From assembly GCF_014200435.1 (NCBI RefSeq), contig NZ_JACHBR010000002.1, positions 796,501 through 860,500 of the forward strand: a DNA stretch of 64,000 nt. The letters are read 5' to 3'. A program made the translations under genes and the position numbers. The notes under the pieces are model-generated. The model did not search any database and was not told the origin of the DNA. It saw nothing but the letters and a program-made list of their open reading frames with translations. Position 1 is the first letter of the stretch. Each line of letters starts with the position of its first letter. Positions 8,901 through 16,911 of this stretch are shown piece by piece. This DNA is from Sphaerisporangium krabiense (GTDB lineage: Bacteria; Actinomycetota; Actinomycetes; Streptosporangiales; Streptosporangiaceae).

Positions 8901-10194
8901 GGAGTCCGGTGGGGCGGATGTCAGCGAGGAGGTGGCGGCGGGGCTGGTGCGGCGGGGCGAAGGGGTGCTGGCCGCGTTGCGTGCAGCGGCGGGCGAAGAA
9001 GCCGCTCTGGCCGAGGCCGCGGCGCGTCTGGACGCCGAGTTGGCCGAGCTGAACGACGCCCTCGCCCGCGTCGGTCTCGAACTCGCCGCGGAGCAGGCCA
9101 AGGAGGAAGGCCTCACCACCGAGTCCGAGCGGCTGACCACGCGTCTGGACGCCGCCAGGGGACAGGACGCCACCCTGTCCGCCCGCCTGGAGCGCCTCGC
9201 CGACGAGGCGGAGCTGCTGCGGGACGCCGCCGAGGTCGGCCGGCACGCCCGCGCGGCCGCCACCGAACGCGACGCCGCCGCGGCCAGGGCCGAGAGCGCG
9301 GCGGTGGAGGCCGGGTTCGCGGGGGTCGAGGACGCCCGCGCGGCCATGCGCACGACGTCGGCCCGCCAGGCGATGGCCGAGCGGCTGCGCGCGCTGGACG
9401 CCGAGCACGCCGCCGTCACCAAGCTGCTCGCCGATCCCGAGCTCGCCGCCGCCGCGGCGGCCCCGCCCCCGGACGTCCCCGCGCTGACCGAGGCGTTCGA
9501 ACAGGTCGAGCGCGAGCACGCCGAGCGTTCCTCGGCCCGCGACCAGGCCGCCGCCCGCCGTGACCGTCTCGCCGAGCTGTCCACGTCGCTGGACGCCACG
9601 ATGGCGCGGTGGCGTCCCGCCGAGGAGCGCCACCGCCTGGCCAAGAGCCTCGCCGAGCTGGCCGTGGGCACCTCGCCGGACAACGTGCCGCACATGCGCC
9701 TGTCGTCCTACGTGCTGGGAGAGCGGCTGCGCCAGGTCGTGGACGCGGCCAACGCCCGGCTCGACCACATGTCCGGCGGCCGGTACGTCCTGCTCTACGA
9801 CCCGCGCAAGTCCGCGGGCGACCGCAGGCGGGCCGGCGGCGGCCTCGGCCTGCGGGTCCTGGACGGCTGGACGGGCGTCGACCGCGATCCGGCCACCCTG
9901 TCGGGCGGCGAGGCGTTCATGACATCCCTGGCGCTGGCCCTGGCGCTCGCCGACGTCGTCAGCGCCGAGGCGGGCGGCGTCGAGCTCGGCACGCTGTTCA
10001 TCGACGAGGGCTTCGGCACCCTCGACGAGGACACGCTCGACGGCGTCCTCGACATCCTGGACGAGCTGCGGGACGGGGGCAGGGCCGTGGGCATCGTCAG
10101 CCACGTCGGCGAGCTGCGGGCCCGGGTGCCCGCGCAGCTCAAGGTGATCAAGAACCGGTTCGGCTCCCGTCTTGCCATGGCGGTTCCCGGATAG
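5938..10194 (+). CDS. sbcC: SbcC/Rad50-type ATPase, enlarged
   Basis: ATPase and coiled-coil partner of SbcD. Walker A GPTGAGKTT lies near residues 35-43; the zinc hook is Cys748-x-x-Cys751 in EPCAVCGSTDHPAP; the ABC signature LSGGEAFM is near 1321 and Walker B LFIDEGFGTLDEDTLD near 1350. Long Ala/Glu/Arg-rich coiled coils flank the hook. At 1,418 residues it is clearly longer than the usual bacterial SbcC of about 1,000-1,100. The extra length is partly low-complexity Pro/Gly/Ala/Asp insertions at about 232-286, 400-437, 569-588 and 947-997, inside the coiled-coil arms. The start is ATG with GGAGG nine bases upstream. Confidence 0.96.
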   Translation: MRLHHLRLTAFGSFPGSEEVDFDALGESGLFLVHGPTGAGKTTVLDAVCYALYGQVPGLRNSARRLRCDHAPPDRGPKVTLEVTLRGRRLRVTRSPVWERPKLRGEGVVEEKAKVLLEELPASGTPVFLSSRADEAGELIGGLLGMNADQFCQVAMLPQGDFARFLRADGEERRRLLEKLFSVKIFSDVEHWLSDHRTTAHQERQELRQRVDSVIDQMRGAAGPALLEAAASAVPAAVTPAPLEVTGAVPRAGGSPTPEAEEPAISQAEASASPNPGVLRDPREEPLEWARDLLEAAGRACAGLSGARAASEASLRSARSALEAGHELARRRRAHADAQARRDELDRAAEERSDLETILAEATRADQVAPLIQQAEQRAEDATKASRLAVEATARALPLLPSAGTAHHDVTKPTGPRPSPGDRPDSRSPAAGDRPEPEWMATLERARRDEIARLEQLVPEEARLATLRDGLAEAGARLATLADERDRTSRRLDALPGLRAQTGERLALARLAASGLPTARAAVSAATRHLDAVHRRDTAAADMSAALNDLRALLADLPGSGQNDLPARLSGPVSGDPSADPAGPSEEVGAAAREVRERLSVLERGLRDELAGLELRRADETRAAEVRGELAEIDAVLAGLDEREEALAAARDELPARLADIDERLAAVREQAALVPAAEAAWNAACAALEHAERRDAVAAELEAAEAERRITTDEAQDLRDRLQSIRQDRIEGMAAELAQGLTPGEPCAVCGSTDHPAPAVAAEAMPTVEDEQEAEALADAAQDRRQAAEGRVAVLHAQVEEAEARAGGLSADEALIAREEAESRLAGLAVAAEDEDELAEQARAVRAELDEVRDRARDVELEIAGHRTRRAALQAELDRLALGLDTARGEDASVAARRERLAEEARLLGLAIDAATRLGETAAAHQEQRAAARRDLPETLRLLDAAEASSGAARTDGTNPGAVDSDGADGGGARSGVTIPGVDAGGAESGGADVSEEVAAGLVRRGEGVLAALRAAAGEEAALAEAAARLDAELAELNDALARVGLELAAEQAKEEGLTTESERLTTRLDAARGQDATLSARLERLADEAELLRDAAEVGRHARAAATERDAAAARAESAAVEAGFAGVEDARAAMRTTSARQAMAERLRALDAEHAAVTKLLADPELAAAAAAPPPDVPALTEAFEQVEREHAERSSARDQAAARRDRLAELSTSLDATMARWRPAEERHRLAKSLAELAVGTSPDNVPHMRLSSYVLGERLRQVVDAANARLDHMSGGRYVLLYDPRKSAGDRRRAGGGLGLRVLDGWTGVDRDPATLSGGEAFMTSLALALALADVVSAEAGGVELGTLFIDEGFGTLDEDTLDGVLDILDELRDGGRAVGIVSHVGELRARVPAQLKVIKNRFGSRLAMAVPG

Positions 10195-10303
10195 ATCGCG
10201 GCGTATGGGAACGTTGTAACGGCTGGGGTGTTCGGTGTCATCGGGATCGACGACACGGGGGGGACATCCCAGGGCGGATGGAGAAGGGCGGGGAAGTCAC
10301 GGG

Positions 10304-12442
10304 GTGAAGATCGCACTGCCGCGGGGAGACCGGCGCACGGCGATGATCGCGGCGATCGTCGTCGGCGCGCTCGGGATCACCGCCGCGGTCGCCGGGGTGG
10401 GCGTGTCCAGCGCCGGCCCGAGGCTGGCCGACGTCGGCGCCTGGCTGCAGAGCTCGGCACGCGGCTCCGTCGTGCACGCCAACGGCCTGTCCGGCCAGGT
10501 GGACGGCCGTATCGACCACGTCGCCAGGCCCGGCCGCGACCTTGACGTCGTCCAGCACGGCGCCACCGTCCTGCTGGTCGACCGGGCGGCCGGAACGGTC
10601 AGCCGCATCGACCCGGGCCGGCTCACGGTGGCCAGGACCCGCGAGTTCCCGGTGGCGCGCCTGCAGATCGTCGTCGCCGGAGACGCCGCGTACGCCGTCG
10701 ATCCCGAGGGAACGGTCCAGCGTGTCGACCCGGTCACGCTCGCCGCCGTCGGCGCGCCCGTCGCCCTCCCTGGCCCGCTCGGCCGCGCCGCCGCCGACGG
10801 GGGAGGGACGCTGTGGGTGCCGGTGCCCGCGACCGGCCACGTGGTGCCGATCCGCGACGGCGTCAAGGGCGCGGCGGTCCCGGTCGGCGCGCCCGGCGAC
10901 CCCTTGTCGCTCACCGTCGCCGGTGGCGTGCCGGTGGTCGTCGACGCCCGCGCGGCACGCGCCGTCAGCATCGGCGCCGACGGCACCCGTACCCGCTTCA
11001 CCCTCCCCGACGCCGTCACGGCCACCGGGCGCAGCGGTGTGCTGTCCCCGGCGACCGTCGAGGGTTCGACCGTGCCCGTCCTTGTGCCGGGGCCGGACGG
11101 GTTGCTGCTGCTCCTCGACTCCGCCTCGGGGCAGATCGCCCAGACCAAGCTGTCGCAGGCCGCCGCCGACCCCGCGGCGCTCGGCGTGCCCCAGGCGCTC
11201 GGCGCCCGTGCGTACATCCCCGACACCGGCGCCGGGCGGCTGATCGTCTGGGACTCGGCGGCGAACGGCTTCGCCGAACCGATCCAGGTCACCACGCGCG
11301 AGGGCGACCTGGAGGTGTCCGTCCGCGACGGCCTGCTCTGGGCGAACGACGGCGCGGGCGACGGGGCCGTCGTGGTCGATCCCGAGGGCCGGGAGCGCCG
11401 TGTGCGGAAGGACGACCCCGACGTTCCCGGCCCGGCACGCACGTCGCGGCCCGAGCCGGCGCCTGGCACCGCGTCCGCCGGCGACGGCGGCGCGCCCACG
11501 TCGTCCGAGCCGACCGGCTCCCCGCCGCCCCGCCCCGAGCCCGGTCCGCACTCCACCCGGACCCGCGGCGCGGCGCCTCCGGAGGCGTCACCGACCCCGA
11601 CACGCGACCGCGAGCCCCCGCCGGACCAACCCGGGGCCCCGGGGTCGGTGAGCGTGCGGTCCGGGCCCGGCAGGATCGACGTGGCGTTCGCTCCGTCCGC
11701 GAGCGGCGACGTGCGGCGGTACACGCTGGAGGTGTCTCCGGCGGGTGGCGAGGTCACCCCGGCGGCGGTGGCGGGGGACGGGCCGTTCCGCTTCACGGTG
11801 GCCGGAGGCGACTGCGCCAAGGAGTACACGGTGGTCGTCGTCGCGCGGTGGAAGGGCGGCGAGGTGCGGTCCGAGCCGAGCGGAGCGGCACGGCCCTGCG
11901 TCGCGCCCGCCGCTCCCGCGAACTTCCAGGCCGAGCCCAAGAACCACGGGGCCGACCTTTCGTGGTCGGCACCCGAGAACGCCGGCGGTGCGGACGTGAC
12001 GTACGCGCTGTCGGGCGCGGCGTCCAAGGACGGGATCGCGGGCACCTCGGTGAGCGTCGAGGGCCTGAAGAACGCGCACAAGCACACATTCACCCTCAAG
12101 GCGCGCAACGCGGCGGGGGACGGGCAGGCCACGGCCTCGGCCACGGCGGACCTGGCCTACCCGCGCCACGCCTACCGGAACGCCGGCAAGACCGATGCTC
12201 TCGTGCGGCCGGGCCCCGGCAAGGACGGCGAGATCGGCCGCATTCCCAAGGGCCGCCACCGGCCCCTCACGGTGATCTGCCAGATAAAGGGCCCCTCCGT
12301 CACGGATGCCGAATCGGGGGAGACCAGCGACGTCTGGAACCGCATCGAATGGAACGGCGGTGTGGGGTACCTCAGCGACACGCTGATGAAGACCCCGCGC
12401 GGCGCGTTCCCGGCCGCGCCCCTGTTCCAATGCGACGACTGA
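10304..12442 (+). CDS. membrane-anchored protein with beta-propeller-like, Fn3 and SH3-like regions
   Basis: First gene of a four-gene envelope operon. One N-terminal membrane helix (about residues 14-35) is followed by repeated short beta motifs resembling an NHL/YncE propeller (about 60-370), a Pro/Thr/Ser linker, two fibronectin type III-like domains (about 450-630) and a C-terminal domain with the look of a bacterial SH3 fold that contains two Cys. The domain order suggests an outside-facing scaffold or wall-binding protein; no catalytic motif is seen. The GTG at 10304 with GGGGAAG upstream is preferred; a GTG at 10235 would add 23 residues. Residue positions are relative to the preferred start. 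The function is inferred only from its place before moxR, DUF58 and transglutaminase-like genes. Confidence 0.8.
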   Translation: MKIALPRGDRRTAMIAAIVVGALGITAAVAGVGVSSAGPRLADVGAWLQSSARGSVVHANGLSGQVDGRIDHVARPGRDLDVVQHGATVLLVDRAAGTVSRIDPGRLTVARTREFPVARLQIVVAGDAAYAVDPEGTVQRVDPVTLAAVGAPVALPGPLGRAAADGGGTLWVPVPATGHVVPIRDGVKGAAVPVGAPGDPLSLTVAGGVPVVVDARAARAVSIGADGTRTRFTLPDAVTATGRSGVLSPATVEGSTVPVLVPGPDGLLLLLDSASGQIAQTKLSQAAADPAALGVPQALGARAYIPDTGAGRLIVWDSAANGFAEPIQVTTREGDLEVSVRDGLLWANDGAGDGAVVVDPEGRERRVRKDDPDVPGPARTSRPEPAPGTASAGDGGAPTSSEPTGSPPPRPEPGPHSTRTRGAAPPEASPTPTRDREPPPDQPGAPGSVSVRSGPGRIDVAFAPSASGDVRRYTLEVSPAGGEVTPAAVAGDGPFRFTVAGGDCAKEYTVVVVARWKGGEVRSEPSGAARPCVAPAAPANFQAEPKNHGADLSWSAPENAGGADVTYALSGAASKDGIAGTSVSVEGLKNAHKHTFTLKARNAAGDGQATASATADLAYPRHAYRNAGKTDALVRPGPGKDGEIGRIPKGRHRPLTVICQIKGPSVTDAESGETSDVWNRIEWNGGVGYLSDTLMKTPRGAFPAAPLFQCDD

Positions 12443-12494
12443 CCGGACGCGGCGGCATGCGACGAGACGCGACGACCGACAGGGGACCGACGTC

Positions 12495-15374
12495 GTGAGC
12501 CACACCCCACGGCACAGCGACCAGGGCCGCGCCGCCCCGCACCCCCCGTCCGGACATCCCCATAGCACCCCACCCTCACCCCACGACCCTCGGTCTCTTG
12601 GGGAGCCGTCCGCCCCGCACGACGGACGCGGCTCGGGCGCGTCCGACGGTGCGGCCGAGTATGGTCCAGAGGCGTCCGGCGGTGAGACCGGGTATGGCCC
12701 GGAGGTGCCTGATGGGGCGGCGGGACACGGTTTGCGGGCGTCCGGCGGGGAAGCGGGGTACGGCTCGCGGGCGTCCGGTGAGATGACGCCGGTGTACGGC
12801 GAAGACGTGGTGTCGGTGGTGTCCGGTGAGGTCGGGGGGCGTGTCAGCATGAAGTCCGACAGTGGTGAAGGGGCGACCCCTGCCGGAGCGCAGGGGCCGG
12901 TGCCCCCGGGTCCGGATGACCCGGTGAACGCGCCCCCGTACGGCGGCGCCGCTCCTCGCCACGGCATTCCGCCCGCTCCTCGCCACGGCGGCCAGGCTCA
13001 GCCAGGGGGACCGGACACCTGGTCCCGGCATGCCGCATCCGGGGAGACGGTATCCGGCCCCAAGGACGCGATTCCTCCGAGCCACGCCGGCGCGGCGTCT
13101 CCCGCTACGGGGCGTTCCGGATACCCGTCTCAGGATGGCGACTCGCTCACCGCCTCTGCGACGACGTCTGCGGTTCCTGCAGGTCAGACAAGCCATTTTG
13201 ATCAGACGGGTTATCCAGGTCAGACAAACCATCCTGGTCAGATCGGCTATCCCGGTCACATGAGCCAGCCAGGTCGACCTGGCCCCCCTGGTGGGACAAG
13301 GGACCCAGCTCAGAGTGGACACCCAGCTCAGACAGGACAGCCGGGGCAACCCGGGCACCTTGGGCAGACGGGTCCCGTCGGAGTCACCGTCGCCGGACCC
13401 GTCGACGGTGGGGCGATGGATCGGCCGATGATGGGTGGCCATGGCGACGCCGTGACCCTCGACCAGGGCACCGCGCGCCTCCAGCGCACCGGGCGCGAGC
13501 AATGGGACACCCGGTATGCCGACCCAGGATCTCCGGCAGCTCCGTCATATGCCGCGTCCTCGCCATCTCCGACCGCCCCGCCATACGCCGCATCCTCGGC
13601 CAATACCGGATCTCACACGCCGCATGTGGACCAGTGGTACGGGAGGGAGGGGTCCGCATCGCCTGGGTACGCTGCGCCCTCGCCGAGTGCCGGATCCCCG
13701 ACGCCGCACGCCGATCAGCGGTACAGGGGCCAGAACACATCGGCTCCGCCGCTGTACGCAGCATCCTTCCCGGCAGCGGGATCCCCGACGCCGCATGCCG
13801 GGCAGGGGTACGGGAGCCAGGACACGTCGGCTTCGCCCCTGTACGCCGCATCCACGCCGGGTGCCGGATCCTCGACGCCGCATGCCGGGCAGGGGTACCC
13901 AGGTCAGGAGCCTTCAGCGTTGTACGCCGCGTCGTCGGACAATTCTGGATCTTCCATGTCGCACGCTGGGCCGGGGTATGGGGGTCAGGAGACGCCCGCG
14001 TTGCCGCCATATTCCGCGTCCTCGGCGGGTGCCGGATCCTCGATGTCGTATGCCGAGCAGGGGTACGGAGGACAGGGGTCTTCGGCTTCGCCGCCGTACG
14101 GCGTGTCCTCGCCGAGTAGCGGATCTCCGATGTCGCAGGCCGACCAGGGGTACGGGGGACAGGAGGCTTCGGCGCCGTATGCCGCGGCCGCGGTGTACGC
14201 GGCGCCCACGATGCACGACGCACCGGCGGTGGCCGTGGCGTCCCCTCGATACGGCGAGCCGCCGATGGAGTCCGCGAACCCGGGGTACGGCGACCCCGGA
14301 TCGGCCGCGCCTCCTCCCCGCGCCGTGTCCCCGTCGGCTCCGGGGCCCCGGCCCTACGTCCCGGCGCCCTCGCCGGAGCCGGGGTACGGCGACGCCGAGG
14401 ATCTCGGGGACATGGCGGCGCTGGCGGGGGAGTTCCGGCAGCGGTTCGAGGCGCTCGCGGGCAACGTGGAGCAGGTCATCCGCGGGAAACGGGAGACGGT
14501 CGAGCTTGCGCTGATCTGCCTGTTCTGCGAGGGGCACGTGCTCATCGAGGACGTGCCGGGGACGGGCAAGACCACGCTGGCCCGGAGCCTCGCGGCCAGC
14601 ATCCAGGCGGAACTGCGCCGGGTGCAGTTCACCCCGGACCTACTGCCGTCCGACATCACCGGAGTGTCCATCTACGACCAGGCCGGCCATCGCTTCCAGT
14701 TCCACCAGGGCCCGGTGTTCGCCAACCTCGTCCTCGCCGACGAGATCAACCGCGCGTCCCCGAAGACGCAGGCGGCGCTGCTGGAGGTCATGGAGGAGCG
14801 GCGGGTCACGGTCGATGGCGAGTCCCATGAGGTGCCGCGCCCGTTCATGGTGCTCGCCACCCAGAACCCCGTCGACATGGACGGCACCTATGCCCTGCCC
14901 GAGGCGCAGCTCGACCGGTTCCTCATGCGCGTGGCGGTCGGGTATCCCGATCACGCCTCGGAGGTCGAGGTGCTCAAGGGCATGCCCAGCGGCCCGCGGA
15001 TCGACCGCCTGCCCCTGATCGCGCGGGCCGCCGACATCGCCGGGATGATCGACTTCGCCGCGCGCATCCATGTCGCCGACTCCATCTACGACTATGTCGT
15101 CGCCGTGGTCGGGGCGACGCGGCGTTCGCCGGAGGTCCGGCTCGGAGCCAGTCCCCGCGCCAGCCTCGCGCTGGTACGCGCGAGCAAGGTCAGGGCGGCG
15201 GCGGCCGGACGGCACTTCGTCATCCCCGAGGACGTCAAGGCCCTGGCGGTCCCCGTCCTGGCGCACCGCCTCCTCCTCACCGCCGAGGCCGAACTCCGCG
15301 ACCGCACCGCGACGGCCGTCGTCACCGAGATCCTGTCCCGCACGCCCGGCCCCCACCCGCTCACGGGACCCTGA
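12495..15374 (+). CDS. MoxR-family AAA+ ATPase with a ~635-residue repetitive N-terminal extension
   Basis: The C-terminal 320 residues are a complete MoxR ATPase: Walker A EDVPGTGKTT near 685-694, Walker B VLADEINRASPKTQ near 748, sensor LATQNPVD near 789, and the AAA lid. MoxR proteins are chaperone-like ATPases acting with DUF58/VWA partners, and a DUF58 gene follows after four bases. What precedes the ATPase is unusual: about 635 residues of Gly/Ser/Pro/Ala/Tyr/Gln-rich sequence, including a GYPGQ-type stretch at about 230-300 and seven or so tandem 27-30-residue units. Typical MoxR proteins are 320-350 residues. The reading frame is open and coupled to its neighbours, and the start is GTG at 12495 with AGGGGA upstream, so the extension appears genuinely coding. 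Confidence 0.93.
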   Translation: MSHTPRHSDQGRAAPHPPSGHPHSTPPSPHDPRSLGEPSAPHDGRGSGASDGAAEYGPEASGGETGYGPEVPDGAAGHGLRASGGEAGYGSRASGEMTPVYGEDVVSVVSGEVGGRVSMKSDSGEGATPAGAQGPVPPGPDDPVNAPPYGGAAPRHGIPPAPRHGGQAQPGGPDTWSRHAASGETVSGPKDAIPPSHAGAASPATGRSGYPSQDGDSLTASATTSAVPAGQTSHFDQTGYPGQTNHPGQIGYPGHMSQPGRPGPPGGTRDPAQSGHPAQTGQPGQPGHLGQTGPVGVTVAGPVDGGAMDRPMMGGHGDAVTLDQGTARLQRTGREQWDTRYADPGSPAAPSYAASSPSPTAPPYAASSANTGSHTPHVDQWYGREGSASPGYAAPSPSAGSPTPHADQRYRGQNTSAPPLYAASFPAAGSPTPHAGQGYGSQDTSASPLYAASTPGAGSSTPHAGQGYPGQEPSALYAASSDNSGSSMSHAGPGYGGQETPALPPYSASSAGAGSSMSYAEQGYGGQGSSASPPYGVSSPSSGSPMSQADQGYGGQEASAPYAAAAVYAAPTMHDAPAVAVASPRYGEPPMESANPGYGDPGSAAPPPRAVSPSAPGPRPYVPAPSPEPGYGDAEDLGDMAALAGEFRQRFEALAGNVEQVIRGKRETVELALICLFCEGHVLIEDVPGTGKTTLARSLAASIQAELRRVQFTPDLLPSDITGVSIYDQAGHRFQFHQGPVFANLVLADEINRASPKTQAALLEVMEERRVTVDGESHEVPRPFMVLATQNPVDMDGTYALPEAQLDRFLMRVAVGYPDHASEVEVLKGMPSGPRIDRLPLIARAADIAGMIDFAARIHVADSIYDYVVAVVGATRRSPEVRLGASPRASLALVRASKVRAAAAGRHFVIPEDVKALAVPVLAHRLLLTAEAELRDRTATAVVTEILSRTPGPHPLTGP
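13582..14176 (+). repeat. tandem ~87-bp coding repeats in the moxR N-terminal region
   Basis: About seven degenerate units of 81-90 bases encode a motif of the form Y-A-A-S-(x)4-G-S-x-(T/M)-(P/S)-H-A-x-Q-G-Y-G-G-Q-(x)-S-A. The strongest conserved DNA core encodes GS-TPHA-QGYG. Units diverge at both ends. Copy-number change would keep the frame, since units are multiples of three. Confidence 0.8.
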
Positions 15375-15378
15375 CACC

Positions 15379-16911
15379 GTGCCCAGGACCCCTCGCCACC
15401 CGGCCGATGAAGGACACGTCGCCGAAGGAGCGCGTGCCCATGCGGGTGGGCGTTCCGGCGGAGTGGCCGGCGAACCGCGGGCTCCCGGGGCGCGGGATGT
15501 CCGGGAGGCACGGAACTCGCGGCAGGACGGGCTGCCGTCGGGCGGGGCGGTGCTGACGTCGGCGGGGAAAGGGGTGCTGGGAGCGGCGGTCCTGCTGTAC
15601 GCGGTGGGGGCGTTCGCGCTCGGGTATCCCGAGTTGGTCGTGATGGCGGCCGGAGGCGTGATCGCGCTCATCGGGGCGTTGCTGTGGACGTTGCCGCGGG
15701 CCAGGCTGTCGGTCGGCCGGGAGGTGACGCCGCTGAAGGTGTCGCGGGGCGAGGCGGCGATGGCCGTGCTCACCGTGCGCAACCAGGGACGGCTGCCACT
15801 GGCCGGGCTGCGCGCCCGCGACCGCGCCGGCGCGTCCGAGCGGGTCGTCGAGCTGCCTCCGCTGCGGGGTGGCCGCACGCGCGTCGTGTCGTACGAGCTT
15901 CCCACCGGCGTCCGCGGTGAGATCGAGGTGGGGCCTCTCGCCGTGGTCAGGGAGGATCCGTTCGGCCTGACCCGCCACGTGACGGGGTACGGCGAGGAGT
16001 CCCGCCTGCTGGTCCGGCCGCGGGTGGTGCCGCTCGGCGTGCTGCCGTCCGGGCGCGCGCACCATCTGGAGGGTCCGGCGAGCGACCGCGCGCCCAGCGG
16101 CACCGCGACGTTCCACACGCTGCGTGAGTACGTCCCGGGCGACGACCTGCGGCAGGTCCACTGGCGGTCCACCGCCCGCACCGGGACGCTCATGGTCCGC
16201 AGGCTGGTGGACGCGGGTCTGCCCTTCACGACGGTGGCGCTCGACAACCGGGGGAGCCCGGGCGGGGAGGTCTCCGGGTTCGAGCTGGCCGTGGACGTCG
16301 CCGCCTCGGTCGCCGTCGGCGCGGCGCGCGCGGGCTTCCCCGTGCGGGTGGTGACCGCCGACGGGGTACTGCTCGACCTCAAGGGCGGCGCTCACGACGC
16401 CGAGGCCGTGCTGGACGCGCTCGCCCTCGTACGCGTCCGTGCCGGCGACGCCGGCGGGGGGAACCCACTCCGGCTCGCCCGCCCGGGTGGCTCGCTGGTC
16501 GTCGTCACCGCGCTCCCTGCCGCCGCAGGTGGCAGGGGCGCCGACACGGCCGTGAGCAGAGAGGGGAGTACGGCCGCGAGCGGGGAAGGGAGCACGGCTG
16601 CGAACGGGGAGGCGGACACGCTCGCGAGCATGGTCGCCGCCGCCCGCCGCCGTCACGACCGGACGCTGTGGCTGCGCGTCACCTCACCCGGCGACCCGCT
16701 CCTGCCGACCGGCGGTGCGCCTGTCCCGTCCGGCGACCCCGCACCGGGCGGTGCGTTCGCCTCGTCCGGTGGTGCGCTCGCCGCGTCTGGCGACCCTCCG
16801 GCCTCTGCGTTCGTTCGGCCGCGTGGTGCGGTGGCCGTGCCGGGGGTCGCGGTCATCGATGTCACCGACCTTGACGTCCTCGCGGCGGTGTGGCCGGGAG
16901 CTCGGCGATGA
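15379..16911 (+). CDS. DUF58 domain protein
   Basis: Two adjacent hydrophobic segments (about residues 60-105) lead into the DUF58 core, with the family signature REYVPGDDLRQVHWRSTAR near residues 250-268 followed by a VWA-like region. DUF58 proteins are regular partners of MoxR ATPases in membrane-associated operons. The C-terminal part contains two low-complexity stretches (Ser/Gly/Glu/Ala and repeated Gly-Ala-Ser-Ser-Gly-like segments). The GTG at 15379, four bases after the moxR stop, is chosen for coupling; a GTG at 15550 would start directly before the first hydrophobic segment and matches the usual family length better. Confidence 0.88.
   Translation: MPRTPRHPADEGHVAEGARAHAGGRSGGVAGEPRAPGARDVREARNSRQDGLPSGGAVLTSAGKGVLGAAVLLYAVGAFALGYPELVVMAAGGVIALIGALLWTLPRARLSVGREVTPLKVSRGEAAMAVLTVRNQGRLPLAGLRARDRAGASERVVELPPLRGGRTRVVSYELPTGVRGEIEVGPLAVVREDPFGLTRHVTGYGEESRLLVRPRVVPLGVLPSGRAHHLEGPASDRAPSGTATFHTLREYVPGDDLRQVHWRSTARTGTLMVRRLVDAGLPFTTVALDNRGSPGGEVSGFELAVDVAASVAVGAARAGFPVRVVTADGVLLDLKGGAHDAEAVLDALALVRVRAGDAGGGNPLRLARPGGSLVVVTALPAAAGGRGADTAVSREGSTAASGEGSTAANGEADTLASMVAAARRRHDRTLWLRVTSPGDPLLPTGGAPVPSGDPAPGGAFASSGGALAASGDPPASAFVRPRGAVAVPGVAVIDVTDLDVLAAVWPGARR

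Noticed and set aside
13140-14400. CRISPR-like array suggested by regular repeats near 13.6-14.2 kb
   Set aside because: The repeats are degenerate, in frame and encode a continuous protein region; there are no constant repeats with unique spacers.
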